Shown in pieces: positions 15,410-18,041 of a DNA stretch of 18,041 bases. The translations under genes and the position numbers were made by a program. Every line of letters begins with the position of its first letter. Positions within the stretch are counted from its first letter, which is position 1. Source of the stretch: Sedimenticola_A endophacoides (GTDB taxonomy: Bacteria; Pseudomonadota; Gammaproteobacteria; Chromatiales; Chromatiaceae). Under the pieces are notes generated by a model. That model made no database searches. It had not been told where the DNA came from and saw only the letters and a list, made by a program, of their open reading frames with translations. The DNA lies in contig PQCO01000236.1 of assembly GCA_003062345.1 (NCBI GenBank), forward strand, positions 1 to 18,041, in the 5' to 3' direction.

Positions 15410-17368
15410 ATGAGCCAGCTTCTCAACCCACCCGGCAGGCGGGAGCTCGAACAGGTGCTCGACAGGCGCCTCGGTGACCTTCCCTGCCTGCCGGCGGCGA
15501 TCACGCGGCTCCTGGAACTGACCCGCGAGGAGAGAGACGACATCACCGGCCTGCTCCGGGTACTGGAGACCGAACCGGCCATCGCCGTCCGTCTGCTGCG
15601 TCTGGTCAACAGCGCCGCCTACGGCGTGCGCCGCCGTATCGGCGCACTGCGCGACGGCATCATCATTCTCGGATTCGAAGCCGTGCGACGCCTGGCGCTG
15701 GAATTGAGCGTCCGCTCCACAATCGGGCACAGCAGACCCGGTGCCGCATTCAACCCACTGCTGTACTGGAGACACGCCATAGCCGTTGCCAGCATCACCC
15801 GGGAACTGGCCCGTGAGAGCGCCACCGTCGACCCGGAAACCGCCTACGCCGCCGGACTCCTGCACGACATCGGCAAACCCCTTCTGGAGAGCTACGGAAG
15901 GATCAGCTACAGCGCCTTCCTCGACTACCTGGGACCACACCCAACGCTGCTGATCGAACAGGAGCGCCGCTTCATCGGCCTGGGACACGACACCATCGGC
16001 GCCCTCTACGCCGCAGAGATCAATCTTCCGGAACAACTAATCCAGGCCATCCGACAACACCACCAAACCTCCCCTGAGAACATTGGCACGTCAGCCGCGC
16101 CACTCATCGCCCTCCTCTCACTGGCCGACTTCATCGCCTGGAGCCACGGCTACGGCTCGGTCGCCCAAAACCACCCGGCACTGCTGCACCCCTATGTGGA
16201 ACAAACCCTCGACCTCGACTCGCTCGACCTCGAAAAACTGGTACGCCACATGGACCACGAAGTGGAAAACGCCGCGCGGCTCTACCACTTCACCCTGCCC
16301 CAGCCGATTAAGCTGCGCGAAAGCCTGTTGAGATACAACCTGACCCTGGGCTGTCTGAACAGCCGCCTCCACCACCCCGAACCCAGGCAGGAGACCCTGC
16401 TCATCCCCCACCACTCCCTGGAACAGACGGCAATCATCAGCGACACCCTCCACGCACTGCGCAACGATCTTGGAGTGGAGCGCGCATCCCTGCTGCTGCT
16501 CGACCCCAGGGGACGCACACTGCACCTTACCGCCTGTCGCAACGGCGTCAGCGATACACCGCCGCACCCGGACCCCATCCCCCTCGGCCCGGAGAGCGGC
16601 GCCCTGCTCGCATGCCTGCGCGAAAAGCGCAAACAGCGCCTCAGCGGACAAACACCGGGCGAGCGGACGCTGATGCAGATCCTGGGGACAAAACAGATCA
16701 GCCTGATACCGGTCCCAGGTCAACACCGGATGATCGGCCTACTGGAACTGGACAATGGAAACAGCGGCAGAGCGATCGAAGACGACACCCTCGGCGCCGC
16801 GGAACGGATTGCCCAGGAACTCGGCCTGGGTCTGGAACACGCCCAACTGCTGGAATATTCGCGCCAGCGTGCCAGCATCGACCCCCTCACCGAACTGCCC
16901 AACCGCTCCAGCCTCGACACGGAACTCAAACAACGCATCGCAGAAGCCCGCCACGGTACGCGACCACTGGCACTGGCCATGCTCGACATCGACCGATTCA
17001 AACGATTCAACGACAACTTCGGACACCCGGCGGGCGACAACGTCCTGAAACTCATCGCCAGAACCCTGCAACAGACCACCCGCGAAACCAACTCCGTGGC
17101 ACGCTATGGCGGAGAAGAGTTCACCGCCATCCTCCCCGGCACCACCCGCGAACAAGCCATCGAATACTGCCAGAGGCTGCGTCGGGCAATCGCCAAAATC
17201 GGACGCCTGCTGACACCCCGCTTTCCCGGAGAACCTCTCACCATCAGCATCGGCATCGCCCTGCTACACCCCACCGACACCCCCGCCACCCTGCTGGCGC
17301 GCGCCGACCACGCCCTCTACCGGGCAAAGCAGCGCGGCCGCGACCGGATCGAACTTGACGACCAATAA
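15410..17368 (+). CDS. HDOD-GAF-GGDEF signalling protein, predicted diguanylate cyclase
   Basis: The 652-residue cytoplasmic protein has three parts. Residues 20-220 are an HDOD domain: LPCLPAAITRLLEL, IAVRLLRLVNSAAYG, LGFEAVRRLAL, then the HD core with His122, His152-Asp153 (HDIGKP), His193, His217/218 and a following LADFIAW (Asp240). Residues about 330-480 look like a GAF sensor (ASLLLLDPRGRTLHLTA, LIPVPG, GLLELDN), ligand unknown. Residues 486-650 are GGDEF: DPLTELPNR, metal Asp526 in LDIDRFK, and active-site GGEEF (567-571). It should make c-di-GMP from two GTP. The I-site position reads RETN (558-561) in place of RxxD. No membrane segments are seen. It starts 134 bases after lpxH; TTAACA and TATAGC upstream are too far apart (21 bases) for a confident promoter, and no c-di-GMP riboswitch is visible. 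An IS66 remnant begins directly after the stop. Confidence 0.92.
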   Translation: MSQLLNPPGRRELEQVLDRRLGDLPCLPAAITRLLELTREERDDITGLLRVLETEPAIAVRLLRLVNSAAYGVRRRIGALRDGIIILGFEAVRRLALELSVRSTIGHSRPGAAFNPLLYWRHAIAVASITRELARESATVDPETAYAAGLLHDIGKPLLESYGRISYSAFLDYLGPHPTLLIEQERRFIGLGHDTIGALYAAEINLPEQLIQAIRQHHQTSPENIGTSAAPLIALLSLADFIAWSHGYGSVAQNHPALLHPYVEQTLDLDSLDLEKLVRHMDHEVENAARLYHFTLPQPIKLRESLLRYNLTLGCLNSRLHHPEPRQETLLIPHHSLEQTAIISDTLHALRNDLGVERASLLLLDPRGRTLHLTACRNGVSDTPPHPDPIPLGPESGALLACLREKRKQRLSGQTPGERTLMQILGTKQISLIPVPGQHRMIGLLELDNGNSGRAIEDDTLGAAERIAQELGLGLEHAQLLEYSRQRASIDPLTELPNRSSLDTELKQRIAEARHGTRPLALAMLDIDRFKRFNDNFGHPAGDNVLKLIARTLQQTTRETNSVARYGGEEFTAILPGTTREQAIEYCQRLRRAIAKIGRLLTPRFPGEPLTISIGIALLHPTDTPATLLARADHALYRAKQRGRDRIELDDQ

Positions 17369-17823
17369 TTGAGTAACGCCAGCAAGGCAGGCAAGGGACT
17401 GTCGCTGATCCAGAAGCTCTATGCCATTGAACAGTCGATCAAGGAGAAGATGCTTGCATAAAGACAGCGGGCCCGAACAGACCAATCGATCCCGATGCTG
17501 GATGAGCTACATACATGGTCATCGATATCTGTGGATCTGGTGCCACCGACCTCGCTGACAGGCAAGGCGTTGCACTATCTGCTGGCGCAATAACCGAAGC
17601 TGATACGCCACATGGAAGATGGTCGCCTGCCAATCTCCACAGCCTGGCCGAGACGGCCGGGGCCAGTGGGCTGGAGCCCTATCATTATCAGACACAGGTG
17701 TTCAGGCGGCTGCCCGCTGCCGAACGCCGGCTTCCTGATTTCCGTGCCACTGCATTGTTAAAGAACCAAACCCCGGACCTGAGCTGCCCCGCCGCTGGAA
17801 TTACCACCTTACAGGCCTGGTGA
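17369..17823 (+). pseudogene. IS66-family transposase (TnpC) C-terminal remnant
   Basis: The reading contains IS66 transposase landmarks in order: KGLSLIQKLYAIEQSIKEKM, PMLDELHTW, LTGKALHYLLAQ and PKLIRHMEDGRLPI in one frame, then ANLHSLAETAGASGLEPYHY and QVFRRLP in the next. Only roughly the last quarter of a protein of about 500 residues remains. The first frame is broken by TAA at 17459-17461 and by TAA at 17591-17593, where family members have Trp (NQWPKL). At 17629-17635 (GCCAATC) the frame shifts and the expected DNN...AIRPFVxGRKNWLF block is missing, consistent with a deletion of around 100 bases. It cannot encode a working transposase. Recognisable similarity ends near 17741; the frame stays open to 17823. 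TnpA and TnpB are absent. Confidence 0.8.
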
Positions 17824-18041
17824 AATCAGTTTGACAGTGGCTGAGACACTTGAGTAGGTAGGATTGTGGAGCGTGTATGGACTCCTCCCCGTTTGCAAGC
17901 TTTTTTGCTCGTCTGGCCGACAATGAGTCGACTGCCAACGTGTATCCGGTCTCTTGGTGATGCCACATCCGGCATCGGACCCTGATGGGCTATCCGCACG
18001 TCAGTTCCCTCTCGCTTACACGAGCTTCAAGCTCTGCGCTC
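17824..18041. other. Right-edge segment, no assignable gene
   Basis: I see no supportable coding region. Two small perfect inverted repeats are present: GATGCC-ACATCC-GGCATC at 17959-17976 and GAGCTT-C-AAGCTC at 18022-18034. A 27-codon frame at 17877-17960 resembles nothing I know. The segment may hold the rest of the IS66 end or another decayed element, but I could not identify a terminal inverted repeat. Confidence 0.35.

Noticed and set aside
17877..17960. Short ORF MDSSPFASFFARLADNESTA... (27 codons)
   Set aside because: No recognisable family, no clear ribosome site, and it lies in decayed sequence.
17824..18041. IS66 right terminal inverted repeat
   Set aside because: I could not find a partner sequence or a convincing IR; only small local dyads are present.
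1..18041. CRISPR array, tRNA or rRNA gene
   Set aside because: No regularly spaced direct repeats, cloverleaf with a CCA-adjacent acceptor, or rRNA signature was seen on either strand.

Overview
The window reads as chromosomal DNA of a GC-rich gammaproteobacterium. A Chromatiales-like sulfur or purple bacterium is my best guess, but the lineage is inferred and not shown. The support is the cysS / ppiA-ppiB / lpxH neighbourhood (the same genes cluster in E. coli), lipid A synthesis through LpxH, a Uup-type ABC-F protein, a TrpB2-type tryptophan synthase beta subunit and strongly G/C-ending codons.

Layout. (1) 1-6453, plus strand: the distal half of a Tad (Flp) type IVc pilus locus. It starts with a 5'-truncated remnant of the localisation ATPase CpaE/TadZ, followed by the secretion ATPase CpaF/TadA, the membrane platform proteins TadB and TadC, a composite TPR lipoprotein (TPR, Thr/Pro-rich linker, FimV-like LysM, LytR_C) and a second TPR lipoprotein. 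The pilin, prepilin peptidase, secretin and CpaB genes are not in the window. (2) 6463-8358, minus: uup, convergent with the pilus genes. (3) 8359-8662: the longest gap between intact genes inside the block, holding a perfect 13-bp palindrome just before trpB2. (4) 8663-10997, plus: trpB2 and a DUF815 AAA+ ATPase, separated by a GC-rich inverted repeat overlapping a candidate promoter. (5) 10982-13242, minus: a DUF2927-type exported protein and cysS. (6) 13421-15275, plus: ppiA, ppiB and lpxH, tightly spaced. (7) 15410-17368, plus: an HDOD-GAF-GGDEF signalling protein whose GGDEF active site is intact but whose inhibitory I-site is altered. (8) 17369-18041: a decayed IS66-family transposase fragment with two in-frame stops and an internal deletion, followed by about 220 bases I cannot assign.

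How the genes relate. The first six genes form one co-directional unit for pilus assembly: CpaF powers TadB/TadC, and the lipoproteins probably serve the outer-membrane and peptidoglycan side. The central genes are housekeeping. The c-di-GMP protein could bear on pilus or biofilm control, but nothing in the sequence ties it to the Tad genes. Both edges look disturbed, with a truncated gene on the left and a dead IS on the right. I found no CRISPR array, tRNA, rRNA or convincing riboswitch. The best candidate for something under-described is the composite Tad lipoprotein at 3848-5572; I do not see a wholly new system.
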